A stretch of 64,000 nucleotides of DNA from Ruegeria sp. ANG-R (GTDB taxonomy: Bacteria; Pseudomonadota; Alphaproteobacteria; Rhodobacterales; Rhodobacteraceae): assembly GCF_000813985.1 (NCBI RefSeq), contig NZ_JWLJ01000004.1, positions 348,010-412,009 of the forward strand, read 5' to 3'. Shown piece by piece: positions 7,508 to 16,154 of this stretch. The position numbers and the translations under genes were made by a program. Position 1 is the first letter of the stretch. The number at the start of each line of letters is the position of its first letter. The notes below the pieces were generated by a model. It did not search any database and had not been told where the DNA came from. It saw only the letters and a program-made list of their open reading frames with translations.

Positions 7508-8149
7508 ATGCGCCGAGGAATTTTGGGGTTTGTTCTGTTGGCGCTGAGCGCGATGGCCGCATCCGCTGATGGGGAGAAGGCAGGAGAGTTCGATTATTAT
7601 GTCCTGTCGCTCAGCTGGTCGCCAAACTGGTGTGCCCGCGAAGGGGACGCGCGCGGCTCGGATCAATGCGATGCGCGTCACGATCACGGGTGGATATTGC
7701 ATGGGCTCTGGCCGCAGTATCATCAGGGCTGGCCTTCGTTCTGCAGAACAGCCGAGGCACCACCTTCCCGTCGCATGACCCGCGAGATGGAAGATATTCA
7801 AGGCAGTTCCGGTCTGGCATGGCATCAGTGGAAGAAACACGGAACCTGTTCGGGTCTGAGCGCGCCCGACTACTTTGCGTTGTCGCGGCAGGCCTATGAG
7901 AGTGTCGAACGTCCGCCCGTGCTTCGTAAACTTGACGCGTCGGTCAAGCTGCCTGCGTCGGTAGTCGAAGAGGCGTTTCTAAAAGCTAATCCAACGCTGG
8001 CGCCGGACATGATCACCGTGACCTGCAAAAAGGGCTACATCGAAGAGGTCCGTCTGTGCCTGTCCCGAGATCTCGAACCTGTCCCCTGCGGCCGGGATGT
8101 TATCCGCGACTGCACCGCCAAGGACGCTCTGTTCGATCCGATTCGTTAG
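7508..8149 (+). CDS. Ribonuclease T2 family protein
   Basis: A 213-aa secreted RNase T2 with a signal peptide of about 20 residues (MRRGILGFVLLALSAMAASA). Both active-site motifs are intact: CAS-I at HGLWPQ and CAS-II at WHQWKKHGTC, supplying the catalytic histidines, Glu-like and Lys residues and disulfide cysteines. The enzyme cleaves RNA to 2',3'-cyclic phosphates in the periplasm, likely for nutrient scavenging. The ATG at 7508 follows GGAAGAGG; longer in-frame starts would run through the trcR promoter region and lack the signal peptide. Its stop overlaps the stop of the convergent 162-aa gene by 4 bp. Confidence 0.92.
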   Translation: MRRGILGFVLLALSAMAASADGEKAGEFDYYVLSLSWSPNWCAREGDARGSDQCDARHDHGWILHGLWPQYHQGWPSFCRTAEAPPSRRMTREMEDIQGSSGLAWHQWKKHGTCSGLSAPDYFALSRQAYESVERPPVLRKLDASVKLPASVVEEAFLKANPTLAPDMITVTCKKGYIEEVRLCLSRDLEPVPCGRDVIRDCTAKDALFDPIR

Positions 8150-8634
8150 AGTTTCTTGTTCTGGCAATCGCGCGCATACTCCAGCGCCTTGGCCGTGCCT
8201 TTCAGATCGATTGCCATCACCGGCTCTCCTTCCGGGTTGTAGACGGTCATGGTTTTGTTGTGTGCAATCGAGGTGACGAAATTCCGGTCGGTGAAGAATA
8301 CGGTCGCACCAGGCACCCGATCCTGCTTGAACCCGATGGCGGTGGCGTCAAAACTCTTTCCGTCCAACTCGAACCGGATCGGATATTGTTCCCCCGGTTT
8401 GATGTCGCCCCAAGCCTTGTTATAGACGGTGAAATACCCGCGATTGTCCAGCGCGTCATAGCCGAGGCGCACAACCGAAAGGTCCTGATACACAGTCTGG
8501 ATGAGGCACCCATTGCCCAGAGCCGGGTCCATCATGATGTTCCAGCCTTCGACAAAACCTTTGTCGACCAATTCCTGAGACAGAGCGGCGGTGGCCGTGA
8601 AGGCGGCGAAGGTGAGGGCGAGAAGGCGGGGCAT
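8146..8634 (-). CDS. Secreted protein of unknown function
   Basis: A 162-aa protein with a signal peptide ending about ALSQ (residues 17-20) and a predicted beta-rich periplasmic domain. Two cysteines (GNGCLIQ about residue 43, and RDCQ near the end) could form a disulfide. Similar-looking small secreted proteins are common in Roseobacters, but I cannot name the family. It is convergent with RNase T2, the two stop codons sharing bases 8147-8148. Confidence 0.75.
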   Translation of the reverse strand: MPRLLALTFAAFTATAALSQELVDKGFVEGWNIMMDPALGNGCLIQTVYQDLSVVRLGYDALDNRGYFTVYNKAWGDIKPGEQYPIRFELDGKSFDATAIGFKQDRVPGATVFFTDRNFVTSIAHNKTMTVYNPEGEPVMAIDLKGTAKALEYARDCQNKKL

Positions 8635-8748
8635 AGCTTGGTTCCTCAGCGGTACGTGGAAATTCTGATTTTCGTTACGTTACTATTATATATCAATTAG
8701 ATAGATGTGTTGCTGTGTAGTATTTTTCAAATTGAAGGCATTCTCAAA

Positions 8749-9198
8749 CTACTGACAGTCTTTAGAGTTTAAAACATCAAATTTGCCACGAAGTACCGCA
8801 GCTATATCTTTGGCGTAACAAGCCAACGATTTGTAACCTGTGCTTTTGAGTGCATAGACAATAACCTGAAGCTCTGCACCGCTGGATTTCGTGGCCACAG
8901 TATACGACCTGATGGTATCTGATCGGTTGTCTTCCATTCTTTTGAACAAAAGACTTATGGGGACATTCTGAGGGAGAAGGTCTATGTCCGCCCACGTATC
9001 TAGCAGGATGACAAGTATATCGGTGTCGTCAATTCCGCTTGGCCGAGCCGAAGGGTCTATAATCGGGTTTTCGGAGGCAATTCTATGGTAGAATGCGTCG
9101 AGTGTCCGATCATTCATGTTTGAGATCACGGCTAACCTCAGGTTGTCCGACATCGCTGCGCTCGCAAGGCAACATAATAACAACGCGCAGAGCATCAC
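8749..9198 (-). CDS. Secreted protein of unknown function (AT-rich)
   Basis: The frame encodes a hydrophobic signal (MLCALLLCCLASAAMS) followed by about 135 residues with cysteines near the C-terminus (SLACYAKD, SKDCQ). I place the start at the ATG at 9198, just before the signal; the frame stays open to 9342 inside recR, and no strong ribosome site settles the choice. The region is visibly more AT-rich than its neighbours, suggesting acquisition or relaxed selection. No domain recognised. Confidence 0.55.
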   Translation of the reverse strand: MMLCALLLCCLASAAMSDNLRLAVISNMNDRTLDAFYHRIASENPIIDPSARPSGIDDTDILVILLDTWADIDLLPQNVPISLLFKRMEDNRSDTIRSYTVATKSSGAELQVIVYALKSTGYKSLACYAKDIAAVLRGKFDVLNSKDCQ

Positions 9199-9271
9199 AG
9201 CCTGCGAGCGTATAGCTGTTTCCAGTCCGTACACCTTAGTTGTCAGATGGTTCGCAATTAAATGGCTCAAA

Positions 9272-9865
9272 CTACAACTCCTTCCGTGCCCGCAACGCCG
9301 CAGTAATCGTCCCATCATCCAGATAGTCCAACTCGCCCCCAATCGGTACGCCCTGAGCCAGAGACGTCAGACGAACCTGTCCCTCCAACTGATCGGCGAT
9401 GTAATGCGCGGTGGTCTGGCCGTCGACGGTGGCGTTCAGGGCGAGGATGATCTCGGTGATACTCTCGGCCATGACCCGATCTTTCAATCGGGGGATGCGC
9501 AACTCATCCGGGCCGACGCCATCCAGTGCCGACAAAGTGCCGCCCAGAACATGGTAGCGGCCCTTGAACACGCCTGCGCGCTCCATCGCCCACAGGTCGG
9601 CGACGTCCTCGACCACGCAGAGCTCTCCGGTCGCGCGGGCCTCATCGTTGCAGATGTCACAGATATCGGTGGTGCCCACATTGCCGCAGTTCAGGCATTC
9701 ACGTGCGGTAATCGCAACCTGCTGCATCGCATCCGACAAAGGTGTCAGCAGAAGGGCGCGTTTACGGATCAGGTGCAGCACTGCACGGCGGGCCGAGCGG
9801 GGGCCGAGGCCGGGCAGCTTGGCCATCAGGTCGATCAGATTGTCGATGTCGCTGTTCGAACTCAC
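9272..9865 (-). CDS. recR: Recombination mediator protein RecR
   Basis: A 197-aa protein with all RecR parts: an N-terminal helix-hairpin-helix ([15 protein letters not shown], about 17-31), a C4 zinc finger ([16 protein letters not shown], about 57-72), and a Toprim domain starting at [10 protein letters not shown] with a conserved C-terminal segment (RVTSLAQG-like). RecR works with RecF/RecO to load RecA at gaps. It is the last gene of the dnaX-ybaB-recR cluster, the conserved bacterial order. Confidence 0.97.
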   Translation of the reverse strand: MSSNSDIDNLIDLMAKLPGLGPRSARRAVLHLIRKRALLLTPLSDAMQQVAITARECLNCGNVGTTDICDICNDEARATGELCVVEDVADLWAMERAGVFKGRYHVLGGTLSALDGVGPDELRIPRLKDRVMAESITEIILALNATVDGQTTAHYIADQLEGQVRLTSLAQGVPIGGELDYLDDGTITAALRARKEL

Positions 9866-9929
9866 AGCAAGACCCTCGCAAATGGGCCGGGGGAACAGGC
9901 CCCGGCCGTTGATCCGTCAGGAGGGTGTA

Positions 9930-10274
9930 TCAGAACGGCAGCTTGATGTCTGCGGGCAGGCCCATGCTTTCGGTCAGCTTAGCCATTTCGGCCTGCGAGC
10001 GTTCCTGCGCTTTGGTCTGGGCGTCCTTGATGGCGGCGAGGATGAGGTCTTCGACGACTTCTTTGTCATCACCGTTGAAGATCGAAGGGTCGATATCCAG
10101 ACCTTTCAACTCGCCCTTGGCGGTTGCGGTGGCCTTGACCAGCCCAGCGCCGGATTCACCAACAACCATCAGGTTGTTCAGCTCTTCCTGCATCTCGGTC
10201 ATTTTGGTCTGCAAATCCTGTGCGGATTTCATCATCTTGGCCATATCGCCCAGACCGCCTAGTCCTTTGAGCAT
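9930..10274 (-). CDS. ybaB: YbaB/EbfC family nucleoid-associated protein
   Basis: A 114-aa protein with the family's N-terminal MLKGLGGLGDMAKMMKSAQD stretch and central GLVKATATAKGELKGL core. EbfC proteins are small dimeric DNA-binding proteins that coat DNA. The start codon lies directly after the TAA of the upstream membrane gene (TAAATG), with a GAGGAGA ribosome site inside that gene, so the two are translationally coupled. Position between dnaX and recR is the standard arrangement. Confidence 0.95.
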   Translation of the reverse strand: MLKGLGGLGDMAKMMKSAQDLQTKMTEMQEELNNLMVVGESGAGLVKATATAKGELKGLDIDPSIFNGDDKEVVEDLILAAIKDAQTKAQERSQAEMAKLTESMGLPADIKLPF

Positions 10275-10658
10275 TTATTGTCTCCTCAAGTGTGATCGCC
10301 TCAGGCGAATATATGCTGTATAGAGTGTCATCGCAGCACATAGCGCAAATGCCAGGCCAATGAACAGGGTGGAATGACCGATACACCCGAGGTCGGTCGC
10401 GGTGCGGCGCGGATCATCCATCATGTCGTCGACAAAAATGTGGGCAATCCAGATCGACCAAAAGAGGGATGTGGCCAATGCGATCCAGAGGTTCCCGCGC
10501 CAGACAGCTATTGCGGAGAAGACGAGCAGTGCGGCTGACACCGGGTGCAAAGATAGAGCCATCGCTTCGGTCAGTTCGCTGACCGTCTCACCATTCCAAC
10601 CGGGGTTATGGATTTCACAAGCCTCGTCGTGGACAGCGTCGATGTGCCGAAAGTGCAC
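10275..10658 (-). CDS. Small multi-pass membrane protein between dnaX and ybaB
   Basis: A 127-aa protein with about three hydrophobic segments (roughly 34-52, 54-75 and 92-112) and a basic C-terminus (RLRRSHLRRQ). It starts at GTG 10658, four bases beyond the dnaX stop; the GAGGAGGAC that encodes the last dnaX codons is its ribosome site. Its own stop abuts the ybaB start. It is therefore embedded in the dnaX-ybaB-recR operon by coupling at both ends. No known function. Confidence 0.75.
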   Translation of the reverse strand: MHFRHIDAVHDEACEIHNPGWNGETVSELTEAMALSLHPVSAALLVFSAIAVWRGNLWIALATSLFWSIWIAHIFVDDMMDDPRRTATDLGCIGHSTLFIGLAFALCAAMTLYTAYIRLRRSHLRRQ

Positions 10659-10661
10659 CCG

Positions 10662-12422
10662 TCAGTCCTCCTCGAACGGGTCCCATTCGTCTTCAACCTC
10701 GGGCAATGCTTCGGTTTCAACTTGGGCGGCACGTTGTTCGGCGGTTTCGATGCTCTTGATCCGGGCTTTCGGGAAATGGGTCAGCACTGCTTGCACCAGA
10801 GGGTGCTGCTCAGCCTCAGCCTTTAGCGCCAGTTCAGCAGCATCCCGAACCTCCGCAATTGTAGGGGCGTCACCTTCCGACACAATTGAAACGGCCCACC
10901 GGTTGCCTGTCCATCGCTGCAGCGATGCACCTAGTCGTTGTGACAAGTCAGTCGGAGCGGTATCGGTCGGCGTAAACTCGATCCGGCCCGGTTGGTAGGA
11001 AACGAGGCGCACGCCGTTCTCGACGTCGACCAACAGTTTCACATCCCGGTTCGCCCGGATCAGTTCGACCACATGCTCAAATGTCGGGTAGCGCGCAAGT
11101 GCCGCCTGTACGTCCTGAGCCAGCGCGGCGGACGGACCGCCTGCATTTCCTCCGATGGCTGAAGAGGCATAGGCCGGTCGAACCGAAGCCTGTGGCGCAG
11201 CGCCCGTCTGACCCGGTACTCCGGTTCCCGGACCCGGCCCGCCATTGGGCGGAGGAGGAGAGTCCTGCAATCGCCTGATCAGTTCTTCCGGGCTGGGCAG
11301 GTCAGCCACATGGGTCAGGCGGATCACAGCCATTTCCGCAGCCATCATGGCGTTGGGTGCGGCAGAGACCTCTTCCAGCGCATTCAGCAGCATTTGCCAC
11401 ATGCGTGTCAGAACACGCATGGGCAACGCTTCGGCCATTTGCTGACCTCGGGCGCGCTCGTCGGGTGAAACGGTGGGGTCTTCGGCAGCATCGGGGGTGA
11501 TCTTGACCACCGAGACCCAATGGGTGATCTCGGCCAGATCGCGAAGGACAGCCAGCGGATCGGCGCCTTCCGCATATTGTCCGCTCAACTCGGTCAGCGC
11601 GCTGGCTGCATCGCCGCGCAGGATCATATCCATCAGATCCAGCACCCGCCCCCGGTCCGCCAGCCCAAGCATGGCGCGCACCTGATCCGCGCTGGTTTCG
11701 CCCGCACCGTGCGAGATGGCCTGATCCAACAGCGAGGTCGCATCCCGCGCGGACCCCTCGGCGGCGCGGGTGATCAGCGCCAATGCATCATCTGCAATTT
11801 GTGCCTTTTCGGCCTTGGCGATTTTGCGCAACAGGCCAATCATATCCTCGGGTTCGATCCGGCGAAGATCAAAGCGTTGGCAGCGGGATAGAACGGTCAC
11901 CGGAACCTTGCGAATCTCGGTGGTGGCAAAAATGAACTTCACGTGTTCGGGCGGTTCCTCTAGCGTTTTGAGCAGCGCGTTGAAAGCGCTGGTCGACAGC
12001 ATGTGAACCTCGTCGATGATGTAGATCTTATAGCGCGCACTGGCGGCGCGGTAACGCACGCTATCGATGATCTCACGGATGTCATTCACGCCGGTGCGGC
12101 TGGCGGCATCCATCTCCATCACGTCGACATGGCGGCCTTCCATGATGGCCACGCAGTGTTCGCATTTCCCGCAGGGTTCAGTCGTCGGCTTGCCTTCCCC
12201 ATCCGGCCCGATGCAATTCATCCCCTTTGCGATGATTCGGGCAGTGGTGGTTTTCCCTGTGCCGCGAATGCCGGTCATGATGAAAGCCTGCGCAATCCGG
12301 TCCGCCTCGAACGCGTTTTTCAGCGTGCGCACCATCGCGTCCTGACCAACCAGATCGGCAAAGGTTTCGGGGCGGTATTTGCGGGCAAGAACCTGGTAGG
12401 CGGGGCTGGGCGTGTCGGTCAT
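10662..12422 (-). CDS. dnaX: DNA polymerase III subunit gamma/tau
   Basis: A 586-aa clamp-loader ATPase. It has Walker A GIRGTGKTT (about residues 51-59), a zinc module with C-x(n)-CGKCEHC (about 72-92), Walker B IIDEVHML (about 132-139), sensor 1 ATTEIRK and the AAA+ lid domain. A Pro/Gly-rich linker (about 385-430) and a C-terminal tau-like domain follow. It loads the sliding clamp and couples the replisome. First gene of the dnaX-membrane protein-ybaB-recR operon. I did not see a clear frameshift signal for a shorter gamma form. Confidence 0.97.
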   Translation of the reverse strand: MTDTPSPAYQVLARKYRPETFADLVGQDAMVRTLKNAFEADRIAQAFIMTGIRGTGKTTTARIIAKGMNCIGPDGEGKPTTEPCGKCEHCVAIMEGRHVDVMEMDAASRTGVNDIREIIDSVRYRAASARYKIYIIDEVHMLSTSAFNALLKTLEEPPEHVKFIFATTEIRKVPVTVLSRCQRFDLRRIEPEDMIGLLRKIAKAEKAQIADDALALITRAAEGSARDATSLLDQAISHGAGETSADQVRAMLGLADRGRVLDLMDMILRGDAASALTELSGQYAEGADPLAVLRDLAEITHWVSVVKITPDAAEDPTVSPDERARGQQMAEALPMRVLTRMWQMLLNALEEVSAAPNAMMAAEMAVIRLTHVADLPSPEELIRRLQDSPPPPNGGPGPGTGVPGQTGAAPQASVRPAYASSAIGGNAGGPSAALAQDVQAALARYPTFEHVVELIRANRDVKLLVDVENGVRLVSYQPGRIEFTPTDTAPTDLSQRLGASLQRWTGNRWAVSIVSEGDAPTIAEVRDAAELALKAEAEQHPLVQAVLTHFPKARIKSIETAEQRAAQVETEALPEVEDEWDPFEED

Positions 12423-12593
12423 GTCTGCTCTGTCGGATTCGAGTTACGCCGCAGCGTAGAGGCCCCCGTCGCCCGCGTCCACCGCAAGCCGGGAGGATTT
12501 TCATTTTGGAATGCACGGATATGCGGCTAAAATCGGTCTATTCTATTTCCTGGGCCAATCTCTTTTTTGGGTAATGTTTGTTGGGGGGAGATT

Positions 12594-13094
12594 ATGTCGC
12601 AATTGGTAATCTATGCGTTGCAGGTTGGCGGAGGCACGTTGGCATTGTCTTCGATGCCCGGGCGCGGGGGCACTTATGTCGAGGACCTTGATCTTATTGC
12701 CGACTGGAAGCCCGGTCTGGTGATCTCGATGACGACCGAGGTCGAGATGATACAGGATGGCGCGCGGACTTTTGGCGCTGATATACAAGGCCGTGCGAGC
12801 AGGTGGGTTCATCTGCCGATCGAAGATTTTGGCACGCCGCCCAAGGAAATACTGGATGTCTGGCCCAGTGTAGGTGCAACCGTACGTCAGGCACTGTCAG
12901 GTGGCGGACGTGTACTGGTGCATTGCCGTGGAGGGTGTGGTCGGTCAGGGATGGCGGTCCTGCGCCTGATGGTGGAATGTGGCGAACGGCCAGAGAGCGC
13001 CCTGAAGCGCTTGCGTGCGGTTCGCCCCTGCGCGGTCGAGACAAATGCCCAGATGTTGTGGGCCGTAGAACCGGCCCGGGTACAGGCGATGTAG
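12594..13094 (+). CDS. Dual-specificity-type protein phosphatase
   Basis: A 166-aa protein with the HCxxGxxRS cysteine-phosphatase signature (HCRGGCGRSG, about residues 104-113) and an upstream general-acid Asp in PIEDFGTP. The overall layout resembles CDKN3-like dual-specificity phosphatases. It would dephosphorylate Ser/Thr/Tyr phosphoproteins or small substrates in the cytoplasm. The ATG at 12594 follows a strong GGGGGGAG site; an upstream in-frame start at 12567 lacks one. It is divergent from dnaX and converges with the B12-regulated gene. Target unknown. Confidence 0.82.
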   Translation: MSQLVIYALQVGGGTLALSSMPGRGGTYVEDLDLIADWKPGLVISMTTEVEMIQDGARTFGADIQGRASRWVHLPIEDFGTPPKEILDVWPSVGATVRQALSGGGRVLVHCRGGCGRSGMAVLRLMVECGERPESALKRLRAVRPCAVETNAQMLWAVEPARVQAM

Positions 13095-13098
13095 CGAC

Positions 13099-13506
13099 TC
13101 AAATGCCAACCTGTGGCGAGATTTCGCCACCGGAATGTGACGCCAGCACCGATGCCTCGAGCATTGCGCAGGGCGGGGTCGAAAGCAGGCCCGACGGCAA
13201 GCTGTTAAATTCGGTGCCGAACATCATGTTGGCGTAGTCATCCAGTCGGTCGGTTTCGATTTCGGGGTCGGTTCCGCAGAAGACACGTACCTGATCGGAT
13301 TGGGCGCGAAAGCGAGCGGTGCACCCTTCGGGGCAATGGGACAGCTCGCTGCTGCCCTCTATCAGAAAATCCGACGTCGTGACCGGTCGTGCGGTGGCCA
13401 TGGCGTGCGTCAATGCGCGTGCCATCCGTGCCAGCGCCGGGCAGGGTTGGCCGGTGCGCTGGCACACGGTTGCTGTAAACGCATGTGTGTTTGTCTTCCA
13501 GATCAT
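13099..13506 (-). CDS. Cys-rich protein of unknown function under a cobalamin riboswitch
   Basis: A 135-aa protein with six cysteines at about residues 15, 22, 58, 62, 77 and 113. The C-x(6)-C and HCPEGC spacing looks like metal or Fe-S binding and faintly recalls the DUF1636 proteins found with cobalamin genes. No signal peptide or membrane helix. The ATG at 13506 is chosen for GGAGGG seven bases upstream; the frame extends to 13557 without a better site. It lies immediately downstream of a cobalamin riboswitch on the same strand, so its expression should fall when B12 is plentiful. That implies a role in B12 or cobalt acquisition, or a B12-independent replacement function. The function is inference from context only. 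Confidence 0.75.
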   Translation of the reverse strand: MIWKTNTHAFTATVCQRTGQPCPALARMARALTHAMATARPVTTSDFLIEGSSELSHCPEGCTARFRAQSDQVRVFCGTDPEIETDRLDDYANMMFGTEFNSLPSGLLSTPPCAMLEASVLASHSGGEISPQVGI

Positions 13507-13604
13507 TAATGCGCCCTCCGCGCGCGGGGTTGGGGCGACAATCAGGAGGGACGGCAAGTGTGCAGTCTAACCCCGCCCGGACACCCCGCCCGAGTTTCAG
13601 TTTT

Positions 13605-13812
13605 GCATCCGATGGCAGGTCTCCTGACTTGCGGGTCATCGCTTTGCCGACCTTCCCAGCCTTCAAGGCCAGTGGTATCTCGACATCGCTCTCCGCTTAC
13701 AGTTGCGGGGGCAGTCCCGGACTAGGTTCTTTCCGGTTTTATCCGGGCAGAACCGCACCGTGTTCCCTTTTCATCCCGGCCCGGGTGGGCGCGGGAACCA
13801 TCATGCCTTCGC
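13605..13812 (-). promoter_or_regulatory. Cobalamin riboswitch
   Basis: On the minus strand the conserved B12 box AAGTCAGGAGACCTGCC is present at about 13613-13630. The upstream core includes GGTTCCCGC (about 13789-13797) and GGGAACACGGTG (about 13755-13766). Order and spacing fit the AdoCbl riboswitch. It precedes the 135-aa Cys-rich gene (13099-13506) by about 100 nt, which contains GC-rich complementary segments that could form the expression platform. Boundaries are approximate. Confidence 0.9.
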
Positions 13813-13937
13813 TAGCTGTTGTGTGGTGTCTGAGTCAAGAAGATTGACCAAAGCAACTGACGTTCGGTCCAGCTACGTCAACCTTGACTTGGGGCATCTC
13901 AAGTGAACTGATCGGTTCAGATGGCTTCGGAGGCACT

Positions 13938-14795
13938 ATGTTGGATACGTGGCAAGCGGTTGTGACCGAGGATTTTCAGTTCCCCTCCGGGGCTGCGATG
14001 TTGTCGGCGCGGCTTTATCTCCCTGTCGCAGATCCGGACAGGGTTGTTGTGATCAACAGCGCGACCGGAGTACCGAGAGACTATTACCGGCATTTTGCCC
14101 GATGGCTTGCAGAAGACCGGGGGATGGCCTGCCTGACCTATGATTACAGGGATTTCGGTCACTCTTTGGCGGGGTCACAGAAGCGGTCAGGTGTCACCAT
14201 GGCCGATTGGGCGCTGATCGATATCCCGGCGGCCCGGGCCGAGATGCGCCGAAGGTTCCCACAGGCCAAACTCTGGAGTATTGGCCATTCACTGGGCGGA
14301 ATGTTTGGCCCGGTACAGCCCGACATCGACCGGATCGACAGAATGATTTGTGTCTGTTCCGGATTGGTGACGCTGGCGGATCATCCCTGGCCCTATCGCG
14401 CTCTGGCGGCGCTGTTCTGGTATGGCCACGCACCGCTGGCAGTTCGGGCTTTCGGGTACCTTCCCGGTAAGGCTCTGGGCTTCGGTTCGGACCTGCCTGC
14501 CCAAGTTTACTGGCAATGGCGCAGGTGGTGCACGTCGCCCCAAAGCTATGTGCCCGATATCGGTGACACTCTGCCGGAAAACCGTTGGGCCGAAACCGGC
14601 AAACAGGTAGATCTGTTTGCCTTCGCGGATGATCAGATGGTTCCCGCAGATGCGGTCTGGCGGCTGGCTGATCTCTATGGTCCGGGCGCGCAGCGTCATC
14701 TGCTTTCGGCAGGCGAATTCGGTCTGTCCGATATTGGCCATATCGGTGCGTTCGCCCGGAGAAACGCGGCTGTCTGGCCCAGATTGATCGCCTGA
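13938..14795 (+). CDS. Alpha/beta hydrolase family protein
   Basis: A 285-aa cytoplasmic protein with the nucleophile-elbow motif GHSLGG (about residues 117-122), a following core segment and a late Asp/His pair (DDQMVPAD, DIGHIGAF) that can complete the catalytic triad. The N-terminal oxyanion region reads NSATGVPRDYY. Substrate cannot be told. The ATG at 13938 follows GGAGG four bases upstream; a TTG at 13884 in frame is less likely. It is divergent from the riboswitch-controlled gene. Confidence 0.85.
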   Translation: MLDTWQAVVTEDFQFPSGAAMLSARLYLPVADPDRVVVINSATGVPRDYYRHFARWLAEDRGMACLTYDYRDFGHSLAGSQKRSGVTMADWALIDIPAARAEMRRRFPQAKLWSIGHSLGGMFGPVQPDIDRIDRMICVCSGLVTLADHPWPYRALAALFWYGHAPLAVRAFGYLPGKALGFGSDLPAQVYWQWRRWCTSPQSYVPDIGDTLPENRWAETGKQVDLFAFADDQMVPADAVWRLADLYGPGAQRHLLSAGEFGLSDIGHIGAFARRNAAVWPRLIA

Positions 14796-14830
14796 GGTTA
14801 CAGGGCGCCGTTGACCGGCGCCCCGCTCGA

Positions 14831-15859
14831 TCACAGCCCTTTGCGGGACTTTTTCTCGTGCATCACGCTGCGCACCATTTTACCGAATGCCTTGTCGCGC
14901 GCGCGTGCCTGCGCCACCGAAGCCGAATTGTGCCGATCCTCACGCCGCAGTTTGCGCCAGCGGTCCAGCCGGGCAGAATCAAGCGCACCAGAGCTTATCG
15001 CTGCCTGTACGGCACAGCCGGGTTCGGTGTCGTGCTGACAATCGGAGAAGCGACAGTTCTGGCTCAGGTCCGAGATGTCCGAGAACACCTCGTCTACACC
15101 GTCTTGCGCGTCCAGCAGGCGTAACGCGCGCATTCCGGGAGTGTCGATCAGCCAGCCGCCATTTCGCATACGACGCAAGGCGCGTGCGGTCGTTGTGTGC
15201 CTGCCGCGCGCGTCGTCTTCCCGAATGTCCGCGGTGGCCTGATCCTGCCCTGTCATTCCGTTGGCCAGCGTCGTTTTGCCAACTCCGGAGGACCCCAGCA
15301 ATGCGCTGGTCTGGCCTTTGGGGCACCATGACAGAACCTGTTCGACATCGGCCTGATCCAGCGCGTTGATCGCCAGAACCGTGAGGAACTGCGCGAGAGA
15401 CTGCGCCTGGTCAACATAGGCTCCGGCATCAACGCATGTGTCCGCTTTGGTCAGAACGATCACCGGGTAGCAACCCGCCTGATGGGCCAGCGCCAGATAG
15501 CGCTCAAGCCGGGGCAGGTTGAAATCGGCGTTGCAGGAACTGACGATGAACAGCACGTCCACATTGGCCGCGATCAACTGCGCGGATGCACCCGTGCCCG
15601 CCGCGCGGCGCTGCAGCACGCTACGCCGATCCAGCAAGCGGTGTACGCGCTGTTTTTCATCAATCAGCACCCAGTCACCGACGGCATATGCCCCGGTTGA
15701 TTGATCGGGGGTGAGTAAAGGCATTTCACCCTGCGGGCTCAGCCCGATCAGCCGGTCTCGGTGAACGGCTGCTATGCGTAAGGGTGAACGCGACGGGTCA
15801 GCCGCGTACTGCGCGGCAAAGTGAGAGGACCATCCGAGGTCCGATAGTGAAAGAATCAT
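14831..15859 (-). CDS. rsgA: Ribosome small subunit-dependent GTPase A
   Basis: A 342-aa circularly permuted GTPase: the G4 motif VLTKAD comes before the P-loop LLGSSGVGKTTL and G3 DTPGMR, as in RsgA/YjeQ. An N-terminal OB-fold region precedes and a zinc site follows (CRFSDCQHDTEPGC). It checks late 30S assembly. The start at 15859 (MILSLSDLGWSS) fits the family; an upstream in-frame ATG at 15910 adds 17 residues without a ribosome site. Confidence 0.94.
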   Translation of the reverse strand: MILSLSDLGWSSHFAAQYAADPSRSPLRIAAVHRDRLIGLSPQGEMPLLTPDQSTGAYAVGDWVLIDEKQRVHRLLDRRSVLQRRAAGTGASAQLIAANVDVLFIVSSCNADFNLPRLERYLALAHQAGCYPVIVLTKADTCVDAGAYVDQAQSLAQFLTVLAINALDQADVEQVLSWCPKGQTSALLGSSGVGKTTLANGMTGQDQATADIREDDARGRHTTTARALRRMRNGGWLIDTPGMRALRLLDAQDGVDEVFSDISDLSQNCRFSDCQHDTEPGCAVQAAISSGALDSARLDRWRKLRREDRHNSASVAQARARDKAFGKMVRSVMHEKKSRKGL

Positions 15860-16020
15860 TGGTCTGCCTGTGATCAGAAACAGAAAGTCCGACGGACGGC
15901 GAACGCGCATCCGTAGGTGATGTATTCAGGCAGTCAGTTGACGTAAAAGGATCAGAACCGGTCTGCCCGAAGGGTCTTTGCTACAATCATAAAGCCCTCC
16001 TGTGGCTAATGGGTTCAAAG

Positions 16021-16116
16021 TGAGAGGTTGGACATCGACCCAAGCGGGGCTCGTTGTGGCTGCTTCCTTCCGGACCTGACCAGGTTGGCGAGGCGCTCGC
16101 CCGCGCCAACCTCTCA
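16021..16116 (-). ncRNA. ffs: Signal recognition particle RNA (4.5S type)
   Basis: The minus strand contains the invariant SRP apical domain (CAGGTCAGGTCCGGAAGGAA, then GCAGCC). It is closed by a long stem whose ends TGAGAGGTTGG/CCAACCTCTCA pair at 16021-16031 and 16106-16116. The size of about 96 nt fits the short bacterial form. It binds Ffh to target membrane proteins co-translationally. Confidence 0.93.
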
Positions 16117-16154
16117 ACGCTGATATAGGGGGGACATGCGAAAATGGCAACCCG

